Shown here: positions 22,202-29,906 of the stretch, piece after piece
How positions within the stretch are numbered: the first letter of the stretch is position 1
Layout: each line of letters starts with the position of its first letter
Source of the DNA: an uncultured bacterium
GTDB taxonomy: Bacteria; Bacillota; Clostridia; Christensenellales; QALW01
Direction: 5' to 3'
Assembly: GCA_905214315.1 (NCBI GenBank)
Contig: CAJMLN010000014.1
Span: forward strand, 1-43,417
Length of the DNA: 43,417 bases
Notes under the pieces: generated by a model
The model's database searches: none
What the model was told of the DNA's origin: nothing
What the model saw: the letters and a program-made list of their open reading frames with translations, nothing else
Translations under genes and position numbers: made by a program

Positions 22202-24076
22202 ATGGAATACAGCGGAGGAAAATTTGATATTGTCGTTGCCGGCGCCGGTCATGCCGGCTGCGAAGCTGCGCTTGCCTGTGCGCGTATGGGACTGAAAACC
22301 CTGTTGCTTACGCTTACCAAGGATGCCGTGGCATTTATGCCGTGCAATCCGGCAATCGGCGGCACCAGCAAGGGGCATCTTGTACGGGAAATCGATGCTT
22401 TGGGCGGACAGATGGGTATCAGCGCGGATCATACCGCCCTGCAGATGAAAATGCTTAATACCAGCAAGGGACCTGCCGTTCATTCCCTGCGATGCCAGGC
22501 GGATAAAATGGCGTATCAGCTTTTTATGCGGAAAGTGCTGGAGGAGCAGGAACGGCTTACGGTAAAGCAGGACGAGGTTTCGGAAATTCTGACGAAAAAC
22601 GGCTGCGTAACAGGATTGAAAACGGCAATGGGGGCCGTATACGAAGCGCCGGCCGCGGTCATTGCCGCCGGCGTGTATCTGAAAAGCCGCATTATTACAG
22701 GGGAATGGGAGCGTGCCTGCGGACCTTCGGGCTTTGTAAACGCCAGATTTCTCTCCGATTCCATCAAAGATTTGGGAATCCCTCTGCAGCGTTTTAAAAC
22801 CGGAACGCCTGCCCGGGTGGATGGCAATACCCTGGAGTATGAAAAGATGGAAGAGCAATGGGGAGAAAATGTTCCCTACAGCTTTTCCTTTTTATCCGGG
22901 GAGGCCGTGCAGACGCCGCGCCCCTGCTATTTAACATATACCAATGAAAAAACGCATAAAATTATATTGAAAAATTTACACCGTTCTCCAATGTACAGTG
23001 GGAATATCAAAGGTACTGGTACCCGATACTGCCCGAGTATTGAAGATAAAATCGTAAAATTTTCAGATAAGCCGCGGCATCAGCTGTTTGTGGAGCCGGA
23101 GGGAATGTATACCACCGAAATGTATCTGCAGGGGCTTTCCTCGTCTTTGCCGGCGGAGGTACAGCTGGAAATGATTCATACCGTTCCGGGGCTTGAGCAT
23201 GCGGAAATGGTGCGTCCCGGCTACGCCATTGAGTACGACTGCATCGATCCTACCGTGCTTTTTCCTACGCTGGGTGTTAAGCACATCAAAGGTCTGTACT
23301 GTGCGGGACAGATTAACGGCTCCTCCGGCTATGAGGAAGCGGCCGCGCAGGGACTGCTGGCAGGCATCAATGCCGCCCTTTTTGTAAAGGGAGAAGAGCC
23401 GCTGATTCTTTCCCGGGCGGAGAGCTATATCGGTGTCCTGGTGGACGATTTGACCATAAAAGGCACCAATGAGCCGTATCGCATGATGACCTCGCGCGCG
23501 GAATTCCGTTTAAAACTGCGGCAGGATAACGCCGATCTTCGTTTAACGCCGCTGGGAAGGCGCGTGGGCTTGGTGGACGAAACGCGCTATACCGCTTTTA
23601 TGAAGAAAACCGCACGGCAGAAAGAAGCTTTGGCACAGCTAAAAAACGCCAAGCCCTCCTTTGAGGAAACAAAGGCTCTGTTTGCGGAAAAGAATTTGGA
23701 AGAGCCCGCAGGGCCGCTCACGGGAGAAGAGCTTTTGCGGCGAAAGGAATTTTGCTGCCGGGATTTGCAGCAGGTGATTCCCTTCTTGGCGGAACTGAGC
23801 GAAGCTGAGGCTGTAACGGTGGAAACCGATATTAAGTATGAGGGGTATTTAAAAAAACAGGAGATCCAGATTGCACAGATGCAGAAGCTTGAAAAAAAGC
23901 TGCTGCCGGAGGATATCGATTATAATGCAATTTCGGGGCTGCGGCTGGAGGCGCGGCAGAAGCTGACAAAGCAAAGGCCGGCCTCCATCGGACAGGCAAG
24001 CCGTATCAGCGGTGTTTCCCCGGCGGATATTGCCGTATTACTGGTAACGCTGGAGAAAGGAGAACACCGTGGATGA
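22202..24076 (+). CDS. mnmG: tRNA uridine-5-carboxymethylaminomethyl modification enzyme MnmG (GidA)
   Basis: A 624-residue FAD-dependent partner of MnmE. The dinucleotide-binding start is VVAGAGHAGCEAALACAR; the signature CNPAIGGTSKGHLVREIDALGG follows. GYAIEYDCIDP and CAGQINGSSGYEEAAAQG are further family marks. The C-terminal helical tRNA-binding part ends with ISGVSPADIAVLLV. It begins one base after the mnmE stop and overlaps rsmG by eight bases, which shows a compact operon with translational coupling. Confidence 0.97.
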   Translation: MEYSGGKFDIVVAGAGHAGCEAALACARMGLKTLLLTLTKDAVAFMPCNPAIGGTSKGHLVREIDALGGQMGISADHTALQMKMLNTSKGPAVHSLRCQADKMAYQLFMRKVLEEQERLTVKQDEVSEILTKNGCVTGLKTAMGAVYEAPAAVIAAGVYLKSRIITGEWERACGPSGFVNARFLSDSIKDLGIPLQRFKTGTPARVDGNTLEYEKMEEQWGENVPYSFSFLSGEAVQTPRPCYLTYTNEKTHKIILKNLHRSPMYSGNIKGTGTRYCPSIEDKIVKFSDKPRHQLFVEPEGMYTTEMYLQGLSSSLPAEVQLEMIHTVPGLEHAEMVRPGYAIEYDCIDPTVLFPTLGVKHIKGLYCAGQINGSSGYEEAAAQGLLAGINAALFVKGEEPLILSRAESYIGVLVDDLTIKGTNEPYRMMTSRAEFRLKLRQDNADLRLTPLGRRVGLVDETRYTAFMKKTARQKEALAQLKNAKPSFEETKALFAEKNLEEPAGPLTGEELLRRKEFCCRDLQQVIPFLAELSEAEAVTVETDIKYEGYLKKQEIQIAQMQKLEKKLLPEDIDYNAISGLRLEARQKLTKQRPASIGQASRISGVSPADIAVLLVTLEKGEHRG

Positions 24077-24782
24077 GCTTTTGTACATGATAGACGCTTC
24101 CTTCCAGCGAAGCAATATCCGCTTGAGTGCCGGGCAGAAGGAACAGTTTAAAATCTATTGTAACTTTTTGCTGGAATACAATGAAAAAGTAAATTTAACA
24201 GCTTTAACGCAAAAGCAGGAAATTGTTGATATGCATTTTGCCGACAGCCTTGCCGCCATGAATTTGCCGGAGCTGGTTCACGGCGCCGTTTGCGCCGATG
24301 TCGGTACCGGAGCCGGCTTTCCCGGCGTGCCTTTGGCGATTGCACGGCCGGATATTCAGGTAACATTGATTGATTCTTTAAAAAAAAGATTGGTTTTTTT
24401 GGATGAATTAAAAATAAAATTAGGATTGCATAATATATATACCGTACATGGCCGCAGTGAAGATCTGGCACATACCAAAGAGCTGCGCGAAAAATTTGAC
24501 TGTGTATTTTCACGGGCAGTGGCAAGGGTGAATGTACTGAGCGAATATGTTCTTCCCTTTGTAAAAACGGGTGGATATATGCTGGCATGGAAAGGGCCTG
24601 CCTTTGCGCAGGAACTGGACGAGGCAAAAAACGCGCTGAAGGAGCTGGGCGCCGCTGTGGAAAATATTTATACTGCAGATTTGGAGGACCGGCAGCATTT
24701 TATTGTAGCTGTAAAGAAATTTAGGGCAACGCAGCAGAAATATCCGCGGCAGGCAGGAACGCCGAAAAAAAATCCGCTGTAA
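24069..24782 (+). CDS. rsmG: 16S rRNA (guanine527-N7)-methyltransferase RsmG (GidB)
   Basis: A 237-residue SAM-dependent methyltransferase that modifies G527 of 16S rRNA. The SAM-binding motif is ADVGTGAGFPGVPLAIARP (about residues 75-93), followed by LIDSLKKRLVFL and the FSRAVARV motif. It starts with GTG inside the last codons of mnmG, with AAAGGAG about six bases before. The tail beyond residue 225 is basic. Loss of this protein in other bacteria gives low-level streptomycin resistance, known for the family and not specific to this window. Confidence 0.95.
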   Translation: MDELLYMIDASFQRSNIRLSAGQKEQFKIYCNFLLEYNEKVNLTALTQKQEIVDMHFADSLAAMNLPELVHGAVCADVGTGAGFPGVPLAIARPDIQVTLIDSLKKRLVFLDELKIKLGLHNIYTVHGRSEDLAHTKELREKFDCVFSRAVARVNVLSEYVLPFVKTGGYMLAWKGPAFAQELDEAKNALKELGAAVENIYTADLEDRQHFIVAVKKFRATQQKYPRQAGTPKKNPL

Positions 24783-24790
24783 AATGATGT

Positions 24791-24819
24791 TTGACTTTAT
24801 ATCTGCTTTTTGGTAGAAT
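24791..24819 (+). promoter_or_regulatory. Promoter of the unknown gene at 24857
   Basis: TTGACT (24791-24796) and TAGAAT (24814-24819) are separated by 17 bases, starting eight bases after the rsmG stop. The gene downstream is thus probably an independent unit. Confidence 0.7.
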
Positions 24820-24856
24820 ATAGTTGCTACTTGAGTCAATTGTGAGGTAAATAAAA

Positions 24857-25399
24857 ATGATTTTTACATTAGGCACTACGGATGTGCGTACAAAAACCTA
24901 TAATAATTATGAAGCTCTGGAGAGGGATCTGCTGCTGTGCGAGGCCGGCAGTGTTTTTGCAGGGCAGAAAAAAGGTACGGAAAACGCGTGGAATATGATC
25001 GCCGTAACGGATCCGGACTCGGGCGAGTATTTTGGCTTGGGGCTTTTAACCGCTACCAATAAGGAACCACATATTCTTTCTACCGAAAACAATATGCTTT
25101 TTGTAGGCGCAGATAATTTTGTGGTAGCCTTTGATATTGCTGCAAGGCAGGTGCGTTCTATTATTCCGATGCCCAGCGATTTTGTGGATTTTTTCTATAT
25201 CGCCAATAAAGGTATGGTATTTATGGTGCATAAAAAGGGTGTTATCGTAAAGGATGATGAGGCACAGGATATCTGGCGCGTTTCCAGGGGAAATATGTCG
25301 GGGTATTCGCTGGAGAAAAATCTGTTTGTCATGGAGCTTGCTTCGGGAAGAACAGTGGCTTTTAAAATAAGCAACGGCAAGGAAGTAAATTTTAAATAG
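24857..25399 (+). CDS. Unrecognised cytoplasmic protein, 180 residues
   Basis: Not recognised. The protein has no signal peptide, membrane helix or cysteine motif. It is rich in short hydrophobic strands, with repeated turn-like segments such as ATNKEPHILSTENNMLFVGA, FVDFFYIANKGMVFMVHKKG and EKNLFVMELASGRTVAFKIS. Their spacing resembles blades of a small beta-propeller or PQQ/WD-like fold, but 180 residues would give only about four blades. It has a good promoter at 24791-24819, a GAGG ribosome site, and a terminator straight after, so it looks like a genuine single-gene unit. Position after mnmEG-rsmG does not suggest a function. Confidence 0.75.
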   Translation: MIFTLGTTDVRTKTYNNYEALERDLLLCEAGSVFAGQKKGTENAWNMIAVTDPDSGEYFGLGLLTATNKEPHILSTENNMLFVGADNFVVAFDIAARQVRSIIPMPSDFVDFFYIANKGMVFMVHKKGVIVKDDEAQDIWRVSRGNMSGYSLEKNLFVMELASGRTVAFKISNGKEVNFK

Positions 25400-25404
25400 A
25401 AAAA

Positions 25405-25439
25405 ACAGCGAACTCAATTTTTCGGGTTCGTTATTTTTA
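25405..25439 (+). terminator. Terminator after the unknown gene
   Basis: CGAACTC (25409-25415), eight-base loop, GGGTTCG (25424-25430) with one G-T wobble, then TTATTTTTAT. Confidence 0.7.
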
Positions 25440-25471
25440 TCATTTTATATTGATTTTGTTGAGGAGGAAAC

Positions 25472-26179
25472 ATGCTTAAAATAGAACATTTAACAAAAAG
25501 CTACGGCACGAAAAAGGCCGTGGATGACTTAAATCTGGAAATCAAGCCGGGTGAAATTTTCGGTTTTATCGGTCATAACGGCGCGGGGAAGACCACAACC
25601 ATCAAATGCTGCTGCGGGATTACGCCTTTTGATGCCGGTGAAATTTTCATTGATGGCGTATCCATCACGCAGGAGCCTGAAAAATGCAAGGCCGCCATGG
25701 CGTATATTCCCGACAATCCGGATTTATATGAATTTTTATCGGGGATTGCGTATTTGAATTTTATTGCCGATGTTTTCGGTATTCCCAAAAGCGTGCGGGA
25801 AGAAAAAATTCAGCAGTATGCCGAAACCTTTGAACTTACTGCGGATCTGGCACAGCCGATCAGCGCCTATTCCCACGGCATGAAGCAAAAGCTTGCCATT
25901 ATTGCGGCGCTGATTCATTCCCCGAAGCTGATTATTATGGATGAGCCGTTTGTAGGGCTGGATCCCAAGGCGGCGCATTCGTTAAAGCTGATTATGCGGG
26001 ATATTGTAAACGGCGGCGGCGCAATTTTCTTTTCGACGCATGTGCTGGAAGTAGCGGAGAAGCTTTGCGATAAGATCGCTATTATCAAGGGAGGCAAACT
26101 GATTCAATGCGGCGACACGCAGGCCGTAAAGGGCGACGCCAGTTTAGAGGACGTATTTCTGGAATTGGAGGAGAAATAA
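25472..26179 (+). CDS. ABC transporter ATP-binding protein (ABC-2 type)
   Basis: A 235-residue nucleotide-binding subunit. Walker A is GHNGAGKTT (about residues 34-42), the signature motif reads YSHGMKQKLAI near 135, Walker B is LIIMDEP near 155, and the switch histidine follows in FFSTHVLE. The N-terminal LKIEHLTKSYGTKKAVDDL and the short C-terminus match DRA/CcmA-type ATPases that power ABC-2 exporters. A GAGGAGG site lies upstream. It is two bases from the permease gene, so the two form a transporter; substrate unknown (drug, lipid, or peptide export are usual). Confidence 0.9.
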   Translation: MLKIEHLTKSYGTKKAVDDLNLEIKPGEIFGFIGHNGAGKTTTIKCCCGITPFDAGEIFIDGVSITQEPEKCKAAMAYIPDNPDLYEFLSGIAYLNFIADVFGIPKSVREEKIQQYAETFELTADLAQPISAYSHGMKQKLAIIAALIHSPKLIIMDEPFVGLDPKAAHSLKLIMRDIVNGGGAIFFSTHVLEVAEKLCDKIAIIKGGKLIQCGDTQAVKGDASLEDVFLELEEK

Positions 26180-26181
26180 TC

Positions 26182-27759
26182 ATGTTCAAAGCGCTTGTCA
26201 CGACAAGGCTGAAATACTTTTTGTATTCCTTTATGGCGGGACGGAACAAAAAACAGGCAAGAACCATGGGCGCGGGGATGATCGTACTGCTGGCCTTTTG
26301 TATGATTTTTTTATGCTTTGCGTTCGGGACAATCTGGTTTTCAGTGGGCTTGGGGTTGATTCCCGCCGGATTTGAAAGCCTGTATTTTTCTCTGGCGTTT
26401 ATTTTAGCGGTTGCCTTTTGTTTTTTAGGCAGTGTATTTATGACGCAAAAGGAGATTTATGAAGCAAAGGATAACGATTTGCTGCTTTCTATGCCCATCC
26501 GTCCGATTTTGATTTTGTTCAGTCGGCTGACAGCTCTGATTATTCTCAGCCTGCTGTATCAGCTGATTATTATGGTTCCGGCATATATTGCCTATGTGCT
26601 GATCGCTGGATTTGAGCTGGCCACGCTTTTGGTGTTTCTGCTCTTAAACGCGCTACTGCCGTTTTTCAGCGTTGCGGTAAGCAGCATTGTCGGCTGGATT
26701 TTAGCCATGATCAGCCGAAAACTCGGTGGGAAGAATATTATAACCATTGCCGTATCCCTGCTTGGCCTGGTGCTTTATTTTTATATTTACGGGCAGATGC
26801 AGAGCATCATTGACGGCATTACTTCTGCCGGAGGAGAGCTGACACAGCTCTTTCAAACCACGCTGTATCCCGTATTTGCCTTTGGCAGTGCTGTTGTTTC
26901 CCACGGTATTTTAGAGCTGCTGACGGCCGTTTGCGTATGCGCGGTTCCGTTTGCACTGATGGCATTGTTGCTTTCGCGTAATTTTTTAAAGATTGTGGCG
27001 GGAAACGGCAATGCCAGAAGAAAAGAATACGTTGCCGGAAGCATGAAGACCAGCAGCAGCTATGGCGCCCTGCTGAAAAAAGAGGCGCGGCATTTCTTCG
27101 GAAACCCTATGTATCTTTTGAATGCCGGTATGGGATATATTCTGATGATCGGCACAGCGGTGTTTTCTGCCTTTAAAGCGGACGAACTCCGAGAATTGCT
27201 GCAGGTACCGCAGCTGGCAGAGCTTAAGGCTGCCGTATGTCTTTTGATTCTTTGTTTTATGGGCGCCACCGGCTTAATATCGGCGCCGTCAATTTCCATT
27301 GAGGGCAAAACGATTTGGCAGCTGAAGGTGATACCGGTGCCGGCAAAGAATATTCTTCGGGCAAAGGCGGATCTGCATATTGTGGTTGCCTGTGCTTCCA
27401 CGGTTCTTTCCGCTGTTATTTTCTCTTTTGCAATAGACCTTACAGCGCTGCAGACGCTTGTGCTGATTCTTATCAGCAGCCTGTTTCATTGTCTTTGCGC
27501 TTACGCGGGGCTGTATATCAATTTGCTGCTGCCTAAGTTTGACTGGATTAATGAAACCGCAGCGATCAAACAATCGGCCAGCGTTATCATTACCATGCTT
27601 GCGATGATGACCGTTACAGGATTATCTGTAATGCTCCTCTTTATTTTAGGGAATGTGACATGGTTCCTGGCGGTGATAAGCGTACTGTACGCGCTTCTTG
27701 CCTTTGGTAGCTTTCAGCTTTGCATGCACGCGGGTGTAAAGCGTTTTCAAGCATTATAA
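26182..27759 (+). CDS. ABC-2 type exporter permease
   Basis: A 525-residue membrane protein with about 12 hydrophobic segments, which fits a fused pair of six-helix ABC-2 halves. The reading frame is open upstream to 26107 inside the ATPase gene, but the ATG at 26182 is correct: GGAGGAG (26167-26173) lies nine bases before and the protein then starts MFKALVTTRLKYFLYSF. A cytoplasmic segment after about residue 280 (KEYVAGSMKTSSSYGALLKKEA) is the linker between halves. It works with the ATPase encoded two bases upstream. The substrate cannot be inferred. Confidence 0.85.
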   Translation: MFKALVTTRLKYFLYSFMAGRNKKQARTMGAGMIVLLAFCMIFLCFAFGTIWFSVGLGLIPAGFESLYFSLAFILAVAFCFLGSVFMTQKEIYEAKDNDLLLSMPIRPILILFSRLTALIILSLLYQLIIMVPAYIAYVLIAGFELATLLVFLLLNALLPFFSVAVSSIVGWILAMISRKLGGKNIITIAVSLLGLVLYFYIYGQMQSIIDGITSAGGELTQLFQTTLYPVFAFGSAVVSHGILELLTAVCVCAVPFALMALLLSRNFLKIVAGNGNARRKEYVAGSMKTSSSYGALLKKEARHFFGNPMYLLNAGMGYILMIGTAVFSAFKADELRELLQVPQLAELKAAVCLLILCFMGATGLISAPSISIEGKTIWQLKVIPVPAKNILRAKADLHIVVACASTVLSAVIFSFAIDLTALQTLVLILISSLFHCLCAYAGLYINLLLPKFDWINETAAIKQSASVIITMLAMMTVTGLSVMLLFILGNVTWFLAVISVLYALLAFGSFQLCMHAGVKRFQAL

Positions 27760-27923
27760 GAAAGGTGAGAATTTCATAATGTTGCATGAATAAGAATGTG
27801 TTCATTTTCCGCAATTTGCTGGTATTGCGAAATACAGATGGGCAGTGTTTTCTCCTTTTATTTTTAAGGAGAATATGAAAAAAAGCTGTAAAACTGATTT
27901 TTTGCTGAATAGCAAAGTAAAAC

Positions 27924-27965
27924 AAAAAGCCCCATGGCATAGCTTGATGTGCCATGGGGCTTTTT
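27924..27965. terminator. Bidirectional terminator between converging genes
   Basis: A perfect 16-bp stem: AAAAAGCCCCATGGCA (27924-27939) and its complement (27950-27965) around a ten-base loop. It serves the ABC permease transcript and the minus-strand surface protein gene. Confidence 0.9.
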
Positions 27966-27966
27966 G

Positions 27967-29697
27967 TTATTTCTTTTTTGTATAAATTTTTACATCGTCG
28001 CCGTCGTCATAAGGTGAATCATCATATGCATCAAAATTTTCCTTATCATAAGCTTCCTCATCTGAAAAATTGCCATCTTCTTCAGAGGACTCGTCAAAAA
28101 TATCATCGTTGACCTTGCGGTAAATACTTTTATTGTTCTTGGCCGCGGCCCGGTTTTTAAACAGAATTAGTAAGACAATACCGGTAGCAATTAAGATCAA
28201 AACGAGAATACCAATCAAAATCCAAACAAATGTGGGCAACCCTTTATTTTCTTCAATTGGCGGCTCTGTTGCCGCAATGGTAGCTGTCGGCGGCGTAAGA
28301 ATATCGTTGAATACGACATCATAGGAGGTTTTTAGTGTTGAAGTTTCGCCATCCATTTTATAGGTTAACACAAAACGCAGCTTAGTGCCGCTCTCCTTGA
28401 TATTTACGGTAACGTCTTGGGTGAATTTGCTTTGGGTACCATTGGAAGCGGCAGGGATAATCACATCAATATTTACCGGATCCATCAACTTATTTTCTTC
28501 GGTTATCGTAATATTTTGCAGCATAGAGGCCGTACCGTTTTCAATTAAAAGAGTAAAGGTAACGTCTCCGGCCTCCGTAATAGTTTCCGGGGAAATGGAA
28601 TCAATTGTAAACGATACATCGTTTGGCAGCTTCAATGCTTTTTCGGTTTTAGCTGAAATTTCCTTTGTATCATCGGCACCGCTGTAGGAATAGGTTACTT
28701 TGAATTTGTAAAACCCGCTGGATGAAACCGGGATTTCATAAGAACCGGAGTAGGACTGGCCTGCCGCCAAAGTAAAAGGGCCGTACACAACTGATGCATT
28801 TGCTGTATCGCTGTCATAAACATAGAGATTGGTAAGGTCTAATTCCTGACTGGGATTTTTAATAGTATAATTAAACTTGTGTTTATCTCCTTTTGCCGCT
28901 ACAGAATAATTGTCACAGGTAAGGGTAAGCTCAGGCACCACTTCCTCTACGGTAATGGTCGTTTCCTTCCCTTCGGTTTTACCGCTTTCAATATAGGCGT
29001 AGGTTACTACCGGTTTGGAAACAATCGTTTGATCCAGCTCAATTAAAATACTTTCTTCAATAGAATGGCCTACGGCAAGGGATTCATTGCTACGGGTATT
29101 GGAATAAATATAAGATTTTCCCAAAAGCTTGGCGATTTGATCATCTAAAATAGTAACATAGCTTAACGGAACATTACCGGTATTAATTACTTCGTATTTT
29201 AACCGGACCGCGCCGCCGGGAATTACAGAGGTTTTATCAATATCTACAGTAATGGAAACCGCCGGAGAGGCAGCTTTAATACTGATTTCACAGGAAGATT
29301 TTCGGTCTGCTCCGGAAGAGTCTCTCCAGTTTAATTCAAAAACAATTGTTTTCCCTGCGTCGATCGCGCGGAACGGATGATTTTTCAAAGAATATGTCCA
29401 TCTGCTGAGGGAAGAATCTAATGAAATATCCAATTCCGTAGTCTTTCCGCTGGAGGTGTTGGTCAAGCTTACCAGCGTAATCTTTTCCCCGAAGCCCGTT
29501 GCGGATTTTGATGTCAATATAAAATCCACCGAAGCGGTATAGGAGCCATCTTTATTCGGAATGATGATTTCACTGACGCTGTCTCCGGGTGTAGCGGTCA
29601 AATAAAACGGATCGTTCTGCGCTGATACATTAAAAAAGGGAAGACAGCCTATGGCTAACATCAAAATCATAATGATGCATAAAAATTTCTTTTTCAT
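27967..29697 (-). CDS. Membrane-anchored surface protein with beta-sandwich (CARDB/DUF11-like) repeats
   Basis: A 576-residue type I membrane protein. It has a signal peptide (MKKKFLCIIMILMLAIGCLP, cleaved after about NVSA) and an extracellular part of three to four Ig-like beta-sandwich units. Repeated phrases such as YEVINTGNVPLSYVTI, YTIKNPSQELDLTNL and LLIENGTASMLQNITI recall CARDB/COG1361 surface domains. A transmembrane helix lies near residues 488-513, and a 63-residue cytoplasmic tail is very acidic, with runs of Asp/Glu. There is no sortase motif. It has a good promoter and lies back to back with the large secreted glycosidase gene. A scaffold, adhesion or envelope-stress role is possible; enzymatic function is not suggested. 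Confidence 0.75.
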   Translation of the reverse strand: MKKKFLCIIMILMLAIGCLPFFNVSAQNDPFYLTATPGDSVSEIIIPNKDGSYTASVDFILTSKSATGFGEKITLVSLTNTSSGKTTELDISLDSSLSRWTYSLKNHPFRAIDAGKTIVFELNWRDSSGADRKSSCEISIKAASPAVSITVDIDKTSVIPGGAVRLKYEVINTGNVPLSYVTILDDQIAKLLGKSYIYSNTRSNESLAVGHSIEESILIELDQTIVSKPVVTYAYIESGKTEGKETTITVEEVVPELTLTCDNYSVAAKGDKHKFNYTIKNPSQELDLTNLYVYDSDTANASVVYGPFTLAAGQSYSGSYEIPVSSSGFYKFKVTYSYSGADDTKEISAKTEKALKLPNDVSFTIDSISPETITEAGDVTFTLLIENGTASMLQNITITEENKLMDPVNIDVIIPAASNGTQSKFTQDVTVNIKESGTKLRFVLTYKMDGETSTLKTSYDVVFNDILTPPTATIAATEPPIEENKGLPTFVWILIGILVLILIATGIVLLILFKNRAAAKNNKSIYRKVNDDIFDESSEEDGNFSDEEAYDKENFDAYDDSPYDDGDDVKIYTKKK

Positions 29698-29724
29698 ATC
29701 GTTCCTCCAAATATTACTGATTCC

Positions 29725-29753
29725 ATTCTATGATATTCAGTGCCAAAAGTCAA
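29725..29753 (-). promoter_or_regulatory. Promoter of the surface protein gene at 29697
   Basis: On the minus strand TTGACT (29748-29753) and TAGAAT (29725-29730) are separated by 17 bases, 27 bases before the start codon. Confidence 0.7.
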
Positions 29754-29824
29754 GTCAGGAATTACGATCAAAACAGAGCTCTGTGATTCGACAAAAGAAG
29801 ACAAAAAAACTTGAAGATAGTATC

Positions 29825-29853
29825 TTGCATTTCATTAAAAAAATTGATACAAT
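29825..29853 (+). promoter_or_regulatory. Promoter of the giant secreted glycosidase gene
   Basis: TTGCAT (29825-29830) and TACAAT (29848-29853) are separated by 17 bases. An AAGGAGG site precedes the ATG at 29907. Confidence 0.7.
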
Positions 29854-29906
29854 ATGTTCATATTCCTGCAGGATATAGATCAATTTTTAACTAAAAGGAG
29901 GAAAAA

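Noticed and set aside
26107..26181. Upstream start for the ABC permease inside the ATPase gene
   Set aside because: The added residues are polar and unconserved-looking; GGAGGAG points to the ATG at 26182.
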